Origin: Nemertoderma westbladi
Taxonomy: Eukaryota > Xenacoelomorpha > Nemertodermatida > Nemertodermatidae
DNA length: 64,000 bases
NCBI GenBank assembly: GCA_032718475.1
Contig: JAUCBJ010000701.1
Location: 1-64,000, forward strand
Direction: 5' to 3'
The translations under genes and the position numbers were made by a program. The notes below the pieces were generated by a model that did not search any database, was not told where the DNA came from, and was given only the letters and a program-made list of their open reading frames with translations. Positions 42,465 through 52,531 of the stretch are shown here, piece after piece (positions within the stretch are counted from its first letter, which is position 1; each line of letters begins with the position of its first letter).

Positions 42465-43306
42465 TTAATTTATTTTTTTAAAGTGTAAGGTAATAGAAGT
42501 TGTACCGTATTCAAAATTCAAATCTTTTCCTTCTTTGTCTGTTATTTCAATATGAATGTATGTTATCTTATATGATTTTTTTTACAGGGATATAATGAAT
42601 TGTATCCTTGGCAAATTCTTTATTTATTACACTACCATATTTCACGTCATCAGGTATCGCCACGCGACGAAGTAAAGCTAAACCAAAATCATTAATATAT
42701 TCATTCAATCATTAATATATTCATCGACTTAGGTTCTGGAATAGAATTGGGTGGTTGAGGACATAAAAATACCCTCTGGTAAGCTTTTTCTTCATTTCCG
42801 ATAATCTTTATTAAATAACCCTTTATATTATTTTTCGTCTTCAAAATAATTTTAAAATTTGGATTTAAATTCGCACCGAGATTATTTTCAGTAATTCCAA
42901 AATAATAGGCTAATTGTTGACCTATAAATAACTCTCGTACAGTTTTCCCTAAAATAAATTGCAACCTATTTTGCTGAGTATTTTCAACTATTTGTAATTT
43001 ATCTTTCAACGCCCCAGTATTAAAATAATCTATAATGTCATTAATACTGTAGAACAAACCGGATGGAAGTGTATCCTCAAAATTTTTTTTCCCTTTTTTT
43101 AATAAAATAACATTCTCTACATTGTTATACATGGATGTTAACGTGGCTAAGTAAAATATACTTTTTATACCTACCACCCAGTTTTCGTTTGGATTTATAG
43201 GTAAGGCACCATGGAAATTGATCTGATAATTACTACCGGTATTACGGGGAAAATCAATTGGACACGAGTTACTTGGTAGCCTAACATAGAATTCATCCAT
43301 CTCCAC
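42465..43306 (-). pseudogene. Minor capsid protein 2, frameshifted
   Basis: ATG at 43306. The N-terminus FYVRLPSNSCPIDFPRNTGSNY then WVVGIKSI matches the layout of the neighbouring upstream gene, so the two are paralogues. The intact frame ends at 42701. The 20-bp unit ATCATTAATATATTCATTCA at 42688-42707 is followed by a near copy at 42708-42727, which shifts the frame. Beyond it the expected C-terminal half continues in other frames (LALLRRVAIPD; HYIPVKK; DLNFEYGTTSITLHF), with a second shift near 42583, and reaches TAA at 42467-42465. The family forms penton-like vertices in Polinton virion models. It overlaps the upstream gene by 14 bp. Confidence 0.65.
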
Positions 43307-44162
43307 CGCATATTAACTTAAGTGTTATAACAGTGCGACCACCGTTGAAATTAATTAATTCACCTTGTCCGTCACGTAAAGTAATTAAGATTGTTTTTAG
43401 TTTTTTATTCAACAATGAGTAATAGCAAATGCTCTCGTATTCGTGATTAATATATTTTCGATTTAATTGTGTTAAAGGACAGGTTCTTAAGAGCGGAGCT
43501 AAAGCATCACCAACAAAAGAGCTCTCAATAATATCTGTATATATGAAGATTGTATCTTTATTACGAGTAATATTCGTAGGATCTGGAAAATCTAAAATCC
43601 CAATTTCCGAAATTTTTGGTCCACTATAATTTAAAATTAATATCGGCTGTTCTATATTGCTTAATTCATCCACTGTAGTGGTACTGTATATATCCCAATT
43701 CGGAATACCTGGATGATTCTGATCCAATAACTGTTTTAAGCCTAGAATTTGTATTAAATCACCGCGTAGACTTAATTGTATTTTTTTCAACTTTTTAGGA
43801 AATTTAAATTTAATTCTAGAATTATTTGTATTAAAAATGAATTCGAAATCTCTATATTTCGCTTCAGAATTAAACAGTTTATTTATATCATCAATAATGA
43901 CTTGAATAGAGCTATGCATACCAGGAAATAAACTGTATAATTTGGCATCTTTTGCATCTACCCCGATTGACAGTGAGATTTGAGTTTGCAAAGTAATATT
44001 ACTGTATGTTGCTTGATATTGAATCTCGGCAAGTCCAATTTTAGCGTTTGAACCAATATATAATTCTTCGGCTAAATCAACAGTAAACTCGCTAGGGTTA
44101 TTATTGGGATATGTGTTTAATGAGCTATCTGAAACTAGAGTGATATATGTATCTACAGCCAT
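43293..44162 (-). CDS. Minor capsid (penton-like) protein 1, 289 aa
   Basis: Intact. The N-terminus YITLVSDSSLNTYPNNNPSEF then KIGLAEIQY is the pattern of the Polinton minor capsid family (YPDNT...Y.V.L......WEVGLAEI). The C-terminus has FIYTDIIESSFVGDALAPLLR, NHEYESICYYSLLNK, then LITLRDGQGELINFNGGRTV, also typical. A jelly-roll fold and vertex position are inferred from the family. The first gene of a tight minus-strand block: its stop overlaps the start of minor capsid 2. Upstream lies a duplicated 205-bp region that may hold the promoter. Confidence 0.7.
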   Translation of the reverse strand: MAVDTYITLVSDSSLNTYPNNNPSEFTVDLAEELYIGSNAKIGLAEIQYQATYSNITLQTQISLSIGVDAKDAKLYSLFPGMHSSIQVIIDDINKLFNSEAKYRDFEFIFNTNNSRIKFKFPKKLKKIQLSLRGDLIQILGLKQLLDQNHPGIPNWDIYSTTTVDELSNIEQPILILNYSGPKISEIGILDFPDPTNITRNKDTIFIYTDIIESSFVGDALAPLLRTCPLTQLNRKYINHEYESICYYSLLNKKLKTILITLRDGQGELINFNGGRTVITLKLICGGDG

Positions 44163-44169
44163 TATTATT

Positions 44170-44610
44170 ATTATTTAAGCTCTCTCTGCTTGACTCCATT
44201 GTACATACTGTACTGTATAATGTTAAACTATAGACATCTGTGACCACGTTCATTGTTTCTACAGTATATGCGAGAGATCAATATTTAAAGCGAATGAACT
44301 ATAGATATTAGACTTACAGCATAGTAATATCATTTGAGTTAATATTGATTAATTACGATCATATGTGACCATTATTCGCTTAAGCTCTCTCTACTTGACT
44401 CCTTATACATACTGTATAATGTTAAATTATAGACATCTGTCACTGCGTTCATTACCACTTCTACAGTATATGTGAGGGATCAATATTTTACTAGCTTTAT
44501 TTAAAGCGAATGAACTATAGATATTAGACTTACAGTATAGTATAGTAATATCATTAGAGTTAATATTGATTAATTACGGTCATATGTGACCATTATTCAC
44601 GCAATGAATC
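44170..44610. repeat. 205-bp tandem duplication between capsid genes and integrase
   Basis: Unit 1 at 44175-44379 and unit 2 at 44380-44600 both begin TTAAGCTCTCTCT and contain GTATAATGTTAAA, AAAGCGAATGAACTATAGAT and TTAATATTGATTAATTACG. It separates the minor capsid gene from the integrase and probably duplicates a promoter or 5' UTR. Confidence 0.75.
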
Positions 44611-44632
44611 AATATACAGTATAAACCTAAAC

Positions 44633-45728
44633 TTATTGAATATGCTGTACCCACGACTGTTTTTTGGATCCAATGAATCGGACTAAATATTCTTTTTTCC
44701 CATTGCGCACACGTTCTTTAAGTTTGCCAATATTTTTGTCAATCGGAAGATAAATATTACTACTCGGGTGGACCTTTTGGAGTTCGTATGAATAAAATGA
44801 ACCATTTATTATAGCACCAGCGCTGTCCTTAATATCGAACATTACCGCTGGTACTCTATCCAATCTGACCCAATGAATAATAAATAATTCATGTGTCCAT
44901 TGTTCTCGATAGCCTTTAGCAAAAGCAGTACACGCGATAGATAAACGTACTGTATCTCCAACTTGAAATTTTATTTTCTTGTGATTAATCTGTCTATATT
45001 TCCCATATAATCTATTAATTAATTCAGTTTCATTAAATTTATTAACTTCAATGGGAGTCATTTGTATAGTCCTATGAAATGACCTATTATAAGCAAAAAT
45101 AAGCTTCGGTAAAATTTTTATCCAAACATTATTTCCCCGTTGCGTGAAAATTTTGAACATCTTTGTTTTTAATGTTCTATTGAATCTCTCGACAATAGCC
45201 GCCTTATTCACAGAGTACATTACGTAATAACGTACACCAATAGTATCTAAATATTTTCTTACAGATTTATTTAGAAACTCAGACCGCGATTCTGTTTGGT
45301 TTACCTTTCTGGAATATATTTTGCAATATACTAATAATTTCAATACCTGTTTTTGTCTTCATACCATAGGCAAAAGCAAGCCGGCTAAAGGCATCACTAC
45401 ATGTTAATATATAGTTATAATTATTATTTTGTGATTTATATTGCTGCATATCCACCAGATCTATCATATATATATCTTTTAACCCTCCCGTAAATATTTT
45501 AGATGTTGGATAATGATGTCTACGTGGTGCGTGAAGGGAGTATGTCTTTTGCCCGCTCAACCATTTCTGAGCTTGAGATGGTTTGATGTTTGCGGCTTTT
45601 GCTAATTTTGCGATACTTCGGACACTCGTAGCGCCTGTAAAATAAAGGATTGTGATTGGATGCAGTACTAGCGTTGGGTGACTAATAACGCCTCTAGCGG
45701 AAGATGCGGGAACATGAGAAGTTACCAT
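44633..45728 (-). pseudogene. Polinton retroviral-type integrase, frameshifted
   Basis: Element integrase in two frames. The first frame (45728-45279) has SIAKLAKAANIKPSQAQKWL (helical N-terminal domain of Polinton integrases), YSLHAPRR, DIYMIDLVDM (first catalytic Asp) and YILTCSDAFSR. The second frame (to 44633) has QTESRSEFLN where QTD.G.EF is expected, so the second catalytic Asp is altered at the breakpoint near 45300. Then come KAAIVERFNRTLK with the catalytic Glu, and a C-terminal SH3/chromo-like region (FQVGDTVRLS; EYLVRFIGS; WV). The start is uncertain; the frame opens upstream of 45640. It is clearly inactive. Confidence 0.8.
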
Positions 45729-45896
45729 GGTTACGGTTGAAATGCTGGCATCTGATTGGATGAAATAATAACGACCACTGGTAAAGGTTGAAATGGTGGC
45801 TTCTGATTGGATGCAGTACTAGAAATGGATGGTAATGATGGGCTATGGGTGACCTTGATGCGAGGGACTACAAACATATACTACTGGTTGAATCTC
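45640..45896. other. Right flank of the Polinton, short repeats
   Basis: GATTGGATGCAGTACTAG occurs at about 45652 and 45808 and TCTGATTGGATG twice, with GGTTGAAATG units. It could contain the right terminal repeat, but no inverted partner was found at 32.4 kb. Confidence 0.4.
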
Positions 45897-46195
45897 TCAA
45901 GTATATAATGCGGTATGTAAGTATCTATCTATTACAAAAATTTGTTCCACCACCATGCAACCTTCAATTGGCTTACTGTGAAGCAGCATGCAAAGAATGA
46001 TATGCCGGGTTAAATACTGTGCAAAATTCCACCGCCGCAATTCCCTATCCCCATAATTATCAGCATCTCCAAGGCCAATGTCCTTTAAGAGGCGTCTTAA
46101 GAAAGTCATGAGGTGTCAAAGCGCAAGATTGTGCACAGACTCGCTGGTACTCACGGCGAAAGCAATGTCCTGCAAAGCGGAGGCGGTATATATAT
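45897..46195 (-). pseudogene. Short LINE-A 3' fragment
   Basis: Minus-strand pieces RLRFAGHCFRREYQRV, TFLRRLLKDIGLGDAD and NYGDRELRRWNF match the C-terminal end of LINE-A at 13541-13760 with several frameshifts. It borders the Polinton. Confidence 0.8.
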
Positions 46196-47252
46196 ATTAC
46201 ATGTATATTTATAGTATACATGTATGTATAAATGAGCATCACATTAGAAAGATTCAGTTTCATATCTATGCAAGAGTATACAGTTTATAAAAGTATAGGC
46301 CTACTAACAGTATATCACTTGAAGTAAAAGTGACTTATTCAACATGCTATTCATTACAGTAGGTATAATTATATAATCGGCTCCTTCCTTTTTTTGAAGT
46401 AAAGTAGTGCATAAAATGTTTCTTATAATTTTTTAATTTTTAAATAAATTTTATTTTTGTTACAGCTGGGAAATGCTATTTATTATGGATGGAGTGAGTG
46501 TGGGGATTCAACTAGCTACAAAATTCAGGAGAAAACGAAGGAATGCTACCTAGAGAAAGATATCATTATACAGTACTCCCACTCTGTAATAATTAACTCT
46601 AGACTTATCTATTTAACTTTTACGTTAATGATATATTATGTATTTCCTATTTGATTTATCTCCTTGTTATATTTCTTTCCATGTTTCTCATGTTCGGTAA
46701 ATTCGCTATATTTTTGGATAAAAGTAAGTAGTGGTAATATTCAATATAAACTCGTAGTCTTATTTCAACAAATGTTTGTTTTCATGTTCAGTTGATTTAC
46801 TTTTGCTGCAATCCTGTAGTTCACAAATCGTTACACTAACAGCGGTGCCAGGGGGGGGGGGGCATTTTGCCATATTATCATTTAATAGTGAATGATTGAC
46901 AGCTATTCAGCAGTGGTTAAATATTCGTTCGAAATTATATATTTGAACCACACTTTTAGTTCAAGCACAGTTCAAACCAACAGTTTTGAACGTTGGAAGG
47001 AAGCATTATTGAACCTTTTCAAAATATTAAGCCGTTCAAAAGGAGTTCGTTAAATAATTAGTTGAACGGACCATTTTAGAACGAATATCTAACGTTTATA
47101 AGATGACGTCGAATCAACGTTTTGTGAGCGGGACAAATCCCTTCCTAGATGAACGTGTACAGTGAACGCACCTGGAACGTTATCAGAACAACGTTATCCA
47201 CGTTATTAGAACTATCTTAAACGTGAGGTGAACGTTGGTGTGCTACTAGGGA
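46196..47252. other. No supported gene
   Basis: AT-rich; a run of ten G near 46853. From 46935 to 47235 the word GAACGTT or its relatives recurs about a dozen times (TTGAACC, GTTCAA, AACGTT), a low-grade repeat leading into the foldback element. A possible exon near 46466 is listed as rejected. Confidence 0.4.
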
Positions 47253-47760
47253 AGTCTAGGACTTCGAGCAGCACTTGAACAACAAAGCTGACAGGTTAAC
47301 TAGTCTGGGACTTCCAGTAGCACGGGAACAACTAAGCTGACTTGTTCACTAGTCTGGGACTTCGAGCAAAATTGCAAATTGAGAAGGGGGGGGGGGGGGG
47401 GGGGGGGTCGGGGGATTTGGCTTAACTTCTAGCTGTAAATGTAAAGAACATTTATTATTTGTTTGTATCAGTTATATATAATTACATCAGAACATTATAA
47501 TTATAATAATATAGCGGGGAACTGATATATATCGCATGTAGGCCTACTGTAATAACAATAGGTGTATAATGCATCTGCCTATACTGCTATATCTGTCCCA
47601 GACATGTACCAGACTAGTTAACCAGTCAGCTTAGTTGTTCACGTGCTGCTCGAAGTCCCAGACTTGTTAACCAGTCAGCTTAGTTGTTCACGTGCTACTC
47701 GAAGCCCCAGACTAGTTAACGTGCTGGTTTAGTTGTTCACATGCTGCTCGAAGTCCCAGA
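47253..47760. mobile_element. Foldback-type element with 50-60 bp subrepeat arms
   Basis: The left arm (47253-47365) has two to three units of GTCTGGGACTTCGAGCAGCAC plus GAACAACTAAGCTGACT. The right arm (about 47596-47760) has three units of the reverse complement (AGTCAGCTTAGTTGTTCACG and GTGCTGCTCGAAGTCCCAGA). The centre holds a run of about 20 G and AT-rich DNA. A lone related word, TCTTCGAGCAGCACGTGTTC, is at about 51310. Confidence 0.7.
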
Positions 47761-47916
47761 ATAGATAAATCAACAACATTAACGGATGAGTGAGTTAAAC
47801 CGATAAGAAATAATTTATTCTGATTCAATGAATTACATTAGTCTTACTCTATTCATGTATTCAATGTTAAAACAGATTTGAATTTACCGCCAAAATATAG
47901 GTCGCAGATCAGGGGC

Positions 47917-49254
47917 GGTATTCATAGAGTTAGTATTAGTTACAGCTACAGTACTTAGTGACAGCTTTTAGTAAGAGCTGCAACTATGTTTAGTAAGAGC
48001 TATCTGTTACTAAAAACAACTGATTTTAGTAAGAGCATTGACTTAACTTAGTTTCAACTAGCCCTTAAAAAATATCAGTATTCATAAAAGGTTACTAAAC
48101 TTAGTTCTAGCCTATTAGTTAGTAGCAGTGCCGGTACTTTAACTCATGTTTATCAAAAAGCTCTCAGTTTCAACTTAAGGTCGGTAGTTATGCCCTGCAT
48201 GTCTCTATGTTTACTGTTTTACTTGTACTGGTAGTCTACATTAAAACCCATTAATTTTATTGGTCACTAAAACAATTCCTGTTTTCCAGTAAATTTTTTC
48301 GTTATCAAATATATTATTTCCTCCACTCAATATAATTATCACTAAAATATATTTTCATCAAAAATAAATCTGATACGGCCTGTTGTAATAAAATCCCTTC
48401 ATTATTAGTGGCACTGTAACATGCCCTTTCCCACATTTTACCAATAATTTATAATTAATAGATTTTAGTGGAAACAATTTCATATATCCCAGGATGTCGG
48501 TGTAATCATTATAATTCAGTGTTGTTACGAGAGATGGAATCAGCACGAATACGGACTTGGATTAAAACATTTGGGAAAAATACGCATGCGTGTCAGCTGA
48601 CCATGCTATCACATTGTCTTGTTAAAGTTCTTTTACTGGTATCGGTGGCGTGTAATTCAGTGCCTCGATAATGCAAGAGGCATTTCCAGCCAATTGTGGA
48701 AACTGAATATTTTTTTAGTGATTTCCTGTTAAAATTATAGTGAAAAATTATTATTTTTAGTCAGTTAGTAAGGCGATAAATCAATTGGCTACCATTATCG
48801 AATACCATTATTTACATTCGGTAATAGAGATGAAAATAATGAAGTGGGAACGCTACCGCTTTTTCATCTTGCGAAAATTTTCGAATGGTAGAATTCTTTA
48901 GCGAAACACATTTTTCAACGGACGCGGACCGTTCGGGAGCAATCTCACCATTCAAGAATGTGAGTTGAAATTTGAAAATTTAAGTCGGATATATGTTTAA
49001 AAAACAACAAGCTTTATATCGTTACATTTGACAGTTTCTCTGCAACAACACATTTGCAATGAACACAGAATGCTAGAAAAACAAGAGAGAGTATAATGTG
49101 GACAGAGTCGTCAGTAACATAATAACCATACTGTATGTATGAAGGCCAACATAGAATAAGTAAGCGTTCTTACCAACTTAGTCACATCTTCATGTGACTA
49201 GAAATTTAAGTTACAGCTAATACTAACTTAAGTAAGACTAAATTCTATGAATAC
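47917..49254. mobile_element. MITE-like element with GTATTCATAGA ends
   Basis: The left end GGTATTCATAGAGTTAGTATT is answered at the right by CTATGAATAC preceded by AGCTAATACTAAC, an imperfect inverted repeat of about 40 bp. CAGGGGC just left of it (47910) may be the true end. TTAGTAAGAGCT repeats lie inside the left third. No ORF of quality; 1.3 kb. The superfamily is uncertain (Harbinger-like ends come to mind). Confidence 0.45.
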
Positions 49255-49590
49255 GAGTTTAGCAACAACTAGTACAGTACCGCTTTCAAATAACGTCGTA
49301 TTGGTTCCTAATAGGATCCTATTAGGATCCAAGTCACTGATTTACTACTATTGGAGTTAGGATTTAATTGGAAATTAAATTTAGCCCAAATTCCAGACTT
49401 GGAGGCACTTAGGATTTGACTTGGATTTCATTAGGAATTTACTTGGAAATCGGCGCTTACTTTGATGTCTGGAAGGTGGACTGACTCAGACTATGCTTGT
49501 GCTGGTCTACTTCTTCTCTATCCTGTCATACATTAAGATGTATAGAATGGACTAGACTCAGCATAAAGTTTGTGTAGTGTTCAGTTCATT
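49255..49590. other. No supported gene
   Basis: Contains a doubled CCTATTAGGATCC (49308-49331) and TTAGGATTT/TTGGAAAT words. No ORF. Confidence 0.4.
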
Positions 49591-49988
49591 ACACGTTCGT
49601 GGGGCCTTCGCGCAGCACGAGGCCCAGTTATGAGATACAAATTAAAATTGTGCGACTGTATCACAAAATCAGGTTATGAGAGATTAACCGACACCACCAA
49701 TTAATCAAAGAAAGGGGGACAGTACGTGTTCACCCGTTTTAATCTGCACCCCCCCCCCCCCCCTCCCCCCACCCACCAATACATAACCGCGACATCTACC
49801 ACCCACGGAAGGGTAGCACGAACTTATTTCCAAACGCACGTTCAATATGCAAAGCCAGGTGGTTTATAGGAATATAATCAATGCAGTACTCGTCTTCATT
49901 ATAAGCCTCTTTGCGTTCGACCTGTTTTGTATTAAAATATATTTATTAAACGCAGGCTGACGCTCTTTATAATAATAATACCTAGGGT
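49591..49988. repeat. Dispersed repeat family X, copy 1 (about 400 bp)
   Basis: Starts ACACGTTCGTGGGGCCTTCGC and ends near TTTATAATAATAATA. A close copy in the same orientation is at 56274-56668. It contains a C-run, CCACGGAAGGGTAGCACGAAC and AAGCCAGGTGGTTTATAGG. Probably a SINE or MITE; no tRNA head recognised. Confidence 0.8.
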
Positions 49989-50537
49989 TGCCAGCTTCCA
50001 GACTTTCAATCTTTACTGCCGCGCAAACCTGCTGTTGCTGTGCAAGTGCTGAAGTGCTAGTTGCCACCGGTCAGCCGGTACCGGTAGTAGGGTGGTACCT
50101 ACGGTGCGCACTACAACGGCAGTACAGCAATACGGTGTACCGTGCCAATGACTGAATGATTAGCGGTAACTATCTAAACTATTATATTATTATTACCGGT
50201 GCCGGTACTGGGCTAATTAGGCCTAAACTATAATCACCGCAAGGGTTGCCGGGGCCATGTTTAATTAGATTACATGATATGGCATGTCTGCAGTGTATGG
50301 TACCGGCTGACCAGTATTGCAGTATTGACTGATTCCAGGAATCTCGATTCAGGGATTGAGTACAGCCTGACAGTACCGGTACACATGGTACATGCAGATT
50401 GGCAGAGAGCCCCAATGTATTGCAAAATTTGTCAGAAACCCAGCTGATTTATCCTACAGTAATAATAATTTAACGCATTTTAAATTTGGATAAATAAATT
50501 TATTATAACTGCAATAACAGTTACACTGATGCTGCAC
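49989..50537. other. No supported gene
   Basis: Rich in ACCGGTA/GGTACCGG palindromic words (50080-50400), as also seen at 38.4-39.2 kb and 57.2-57.3 kb. No ORF of quality. Confidence 0.4.
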
Positions 50538-50859
50538 GAAGGCCCCACGCAAATTCTAATTGGAAAATTTTCAAACTTTTGCCAAACAACATGTGTACCA
50601 AGTTTGGATAGATTTCATCAAGGATTGGCCGAGTTATTAACGTTTAAAATAAAATACTGAAAAAAAAACGCGACAGAACGACAGGTTGATTAATGGTACC
50701 CCTACGCTAAGGCTCACTCACTTCGTGGCTCTCCCCACAGGTTGATTAATGGTACCCCTACGCTAAGGCTCACTCACTTCGTGGCTCGCCCCACAGAACG
50801 ACAGGTTGATTAATGGTACCCCTACGCTAAGGCTCACTCACTTCGTGGCTCGCCCCACA
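50538..50859. repeat. Repeat family Y, copy 1, with three tandem 56/64-bp units
   Basis: GAAGGCCCCACG, CCAAACAACATGTGTACCAAG and GGATAGATTTCATC lead into three units of AGGTTGATTAATGGTACCCC plus CTCACTCACTTCGTGGCTCG (starts 50683, 50739 and 50803). The whole is present inverted at 63361-63620. Confidence 0.85.
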
Positions 50860-51881
50860 TTAAGGTATAGATATCGATGGAAGATTACACTCCTCCTACT
50901 GTACCTTGTATTGCCAGCCTCTGACGTAAATAATATTTAAAATATAAACTCTAATAGATGAAATCCACACACATCGGCACATAGTTAACGTCCGTGGGCT
51001 GCTGATGGGCTCTGGAATATTTTAAAATCGTATTGAACTTAAAAATAAATGTAGGATCACACACTGTATTTATTACTATTGAATATATTTTGAGTAATAA
51101 AGAGTAAAACACAATGTTTGTGTAATTATTAATAGAATAAATATTAGTTTATTTTCATTTATTAGTTTTAATTAATAATTAGACAGGGGCTAAAACTGAG
51201 CGACTAAATAAATGTATGTTATCCACGGGAAATTTTCATTTCCTCTACACATTGACATTCTGCTTACTATACAAACACTGCTTGCTGTAAGAGGAGTACA
51301 CGTTGTGGGGTCTTCGAGCAGCACGTGTTCAAATGTTCAATGACTGAGCAGCGACTAATTAACAAATTTATGAGAGATTCATTGACCAGCTACAGACAGA
51401 CCAATATTGTGACATATATTTTAGTTTAATGTTTGATTCAATTAAAGGCACAAATTAAAAAGGCTACAAATATATAGGGGTGAATAATTAAATTAGTCAC
51501 CCATTAAAAGGTAGCCAAATATAAGTTGCAATCTATAAAAATTGTTAAATTCAGTAGTGTGCGTGTGTTGTGTATAGATTCCGTAGATTTCATGTTGAAA
51601 TAGCGTTCATTAATTTCATTTCTATTTAATTATTCAGGCATACTAATACCCACTTTAAATTAGTTCGTGTGTGTTAAGTGTGTAAGATTTGATTGTTTTG
51701 GAACGAACCCATTAGGGCACAGAAACTGACGGATTCTTCGCGAATTTTGTAAACGTCGCTAATTTCGCAAACGTCGCAAACTTCGGGAATTTTTTCTACA
51801 ATTTTGACTCCTTAAGCAAAAGGGTCCCGAATGAGTTTTTTAACCCTTATTTTTTTGTGATTTTGATTGCTTTTTTATATT
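50860..51881. other. No supported gene
   Basis: AT-rich, with one stray copy of the 47-kb foldback word near 51305. AAACGTCGCTAATTTCGCAAACGTCGCAAACTTCG-type repetition occurs at 51748-51785. No ORF. Confidence 0.4.
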
Positions 51882-52112
51882 AGTGAATGTTCTAGAACCT
51901 TAGTAGATTTTTTATGGTATAATGCTAGTATTTTTTACTAGCTAGAAATTTTTGGAAATTATTTTGGTCAATAATATATTCTTCAACAGTTTAACCTGAA
52001 ATATCATGGACTTTCACATTTTTTATAATTTCTAAAAATACTAGCTAGCAAAAAAACACTACCGGTAGCTATCATAAAAAACATATCTACTAATGTTCTA
52101 GAACTTACACCA
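51882..52112. mobile_element. MITE with roughly 80-bp inverted repeats around GTTCTAGAAC
   Basis: The left arm GTTCTAGAACCTTAGTAGAT...CTAGTATTTTTTACTAGCTAG is mirrored at the right by CTAGCTAG...ATCTACTAATGTTCTAGAAC. Related fragments are at 9117-9205 and 12590-12745. No coding capacity. Confidence 0.65.
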
Positions 52113-52454
52113 ATACCAAAAAAATTTAAAAACTCTAAAAAAGGATTGGTGAAAAATGGCTGGGGTGTCGACAGGGCGAAGTAGGGACCGTGTTGCTTAA
52201 CCCCTTAGAGCCTATGACGTCCAGTGCATGTCACCATGGACAGCACTAAGACGTGCAGTGGACGTCATGCTGGAATACATGTTTTATTGGAAGGCTCTTG
52301 GAGTAGGTATACTGGTGGATAGTATTAAAGACATTTAGTGCTCTTCATGGGAAATAATCCATTCTGTACTGTAGATAGGATGTATTGTAGACTGTATTAT
52401 CAATGTTAGGTATATGGCGTAATGTCAACCATAGTACAGTAGTACAGACTGACA
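52113..52454. other. No supported gene
   Basis: Contains CAGTGCATGTCACCATGGACAGCACTAAGACGTGCAGTGGACGTCATG, a short imperfect inverted repeat near 52222-52270. Otherwise unremarkable. Confidence 0.35.
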
Positions 52455-52531
52455 GTAAGACCGACAGACAGACAGACTAGATTTATGTAAACGTGAAAAC
52501 TGACATCAGAAATGTAATCAGCAACCCTTAA

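Noticed and set aside
45640-45670. An intron in the integrase (TTTATTTTACAG acceptor-like sequence on the minus strand at about 45640)
   Set aside because: The frame reads through it and the family's N-terminus (SIAKLAKAA) starts just after; a splice is possible but unsupported.
46456-46575. Possible plus-strand exon after TTTTGTTACAG with YYGWSECGDSTSYK, loosely like a thrombospondin type 1 repeat
   Set aside because: Only the WSEC word fits; Cys spacing is wrong and no donor site or neighbouring exon supports it.
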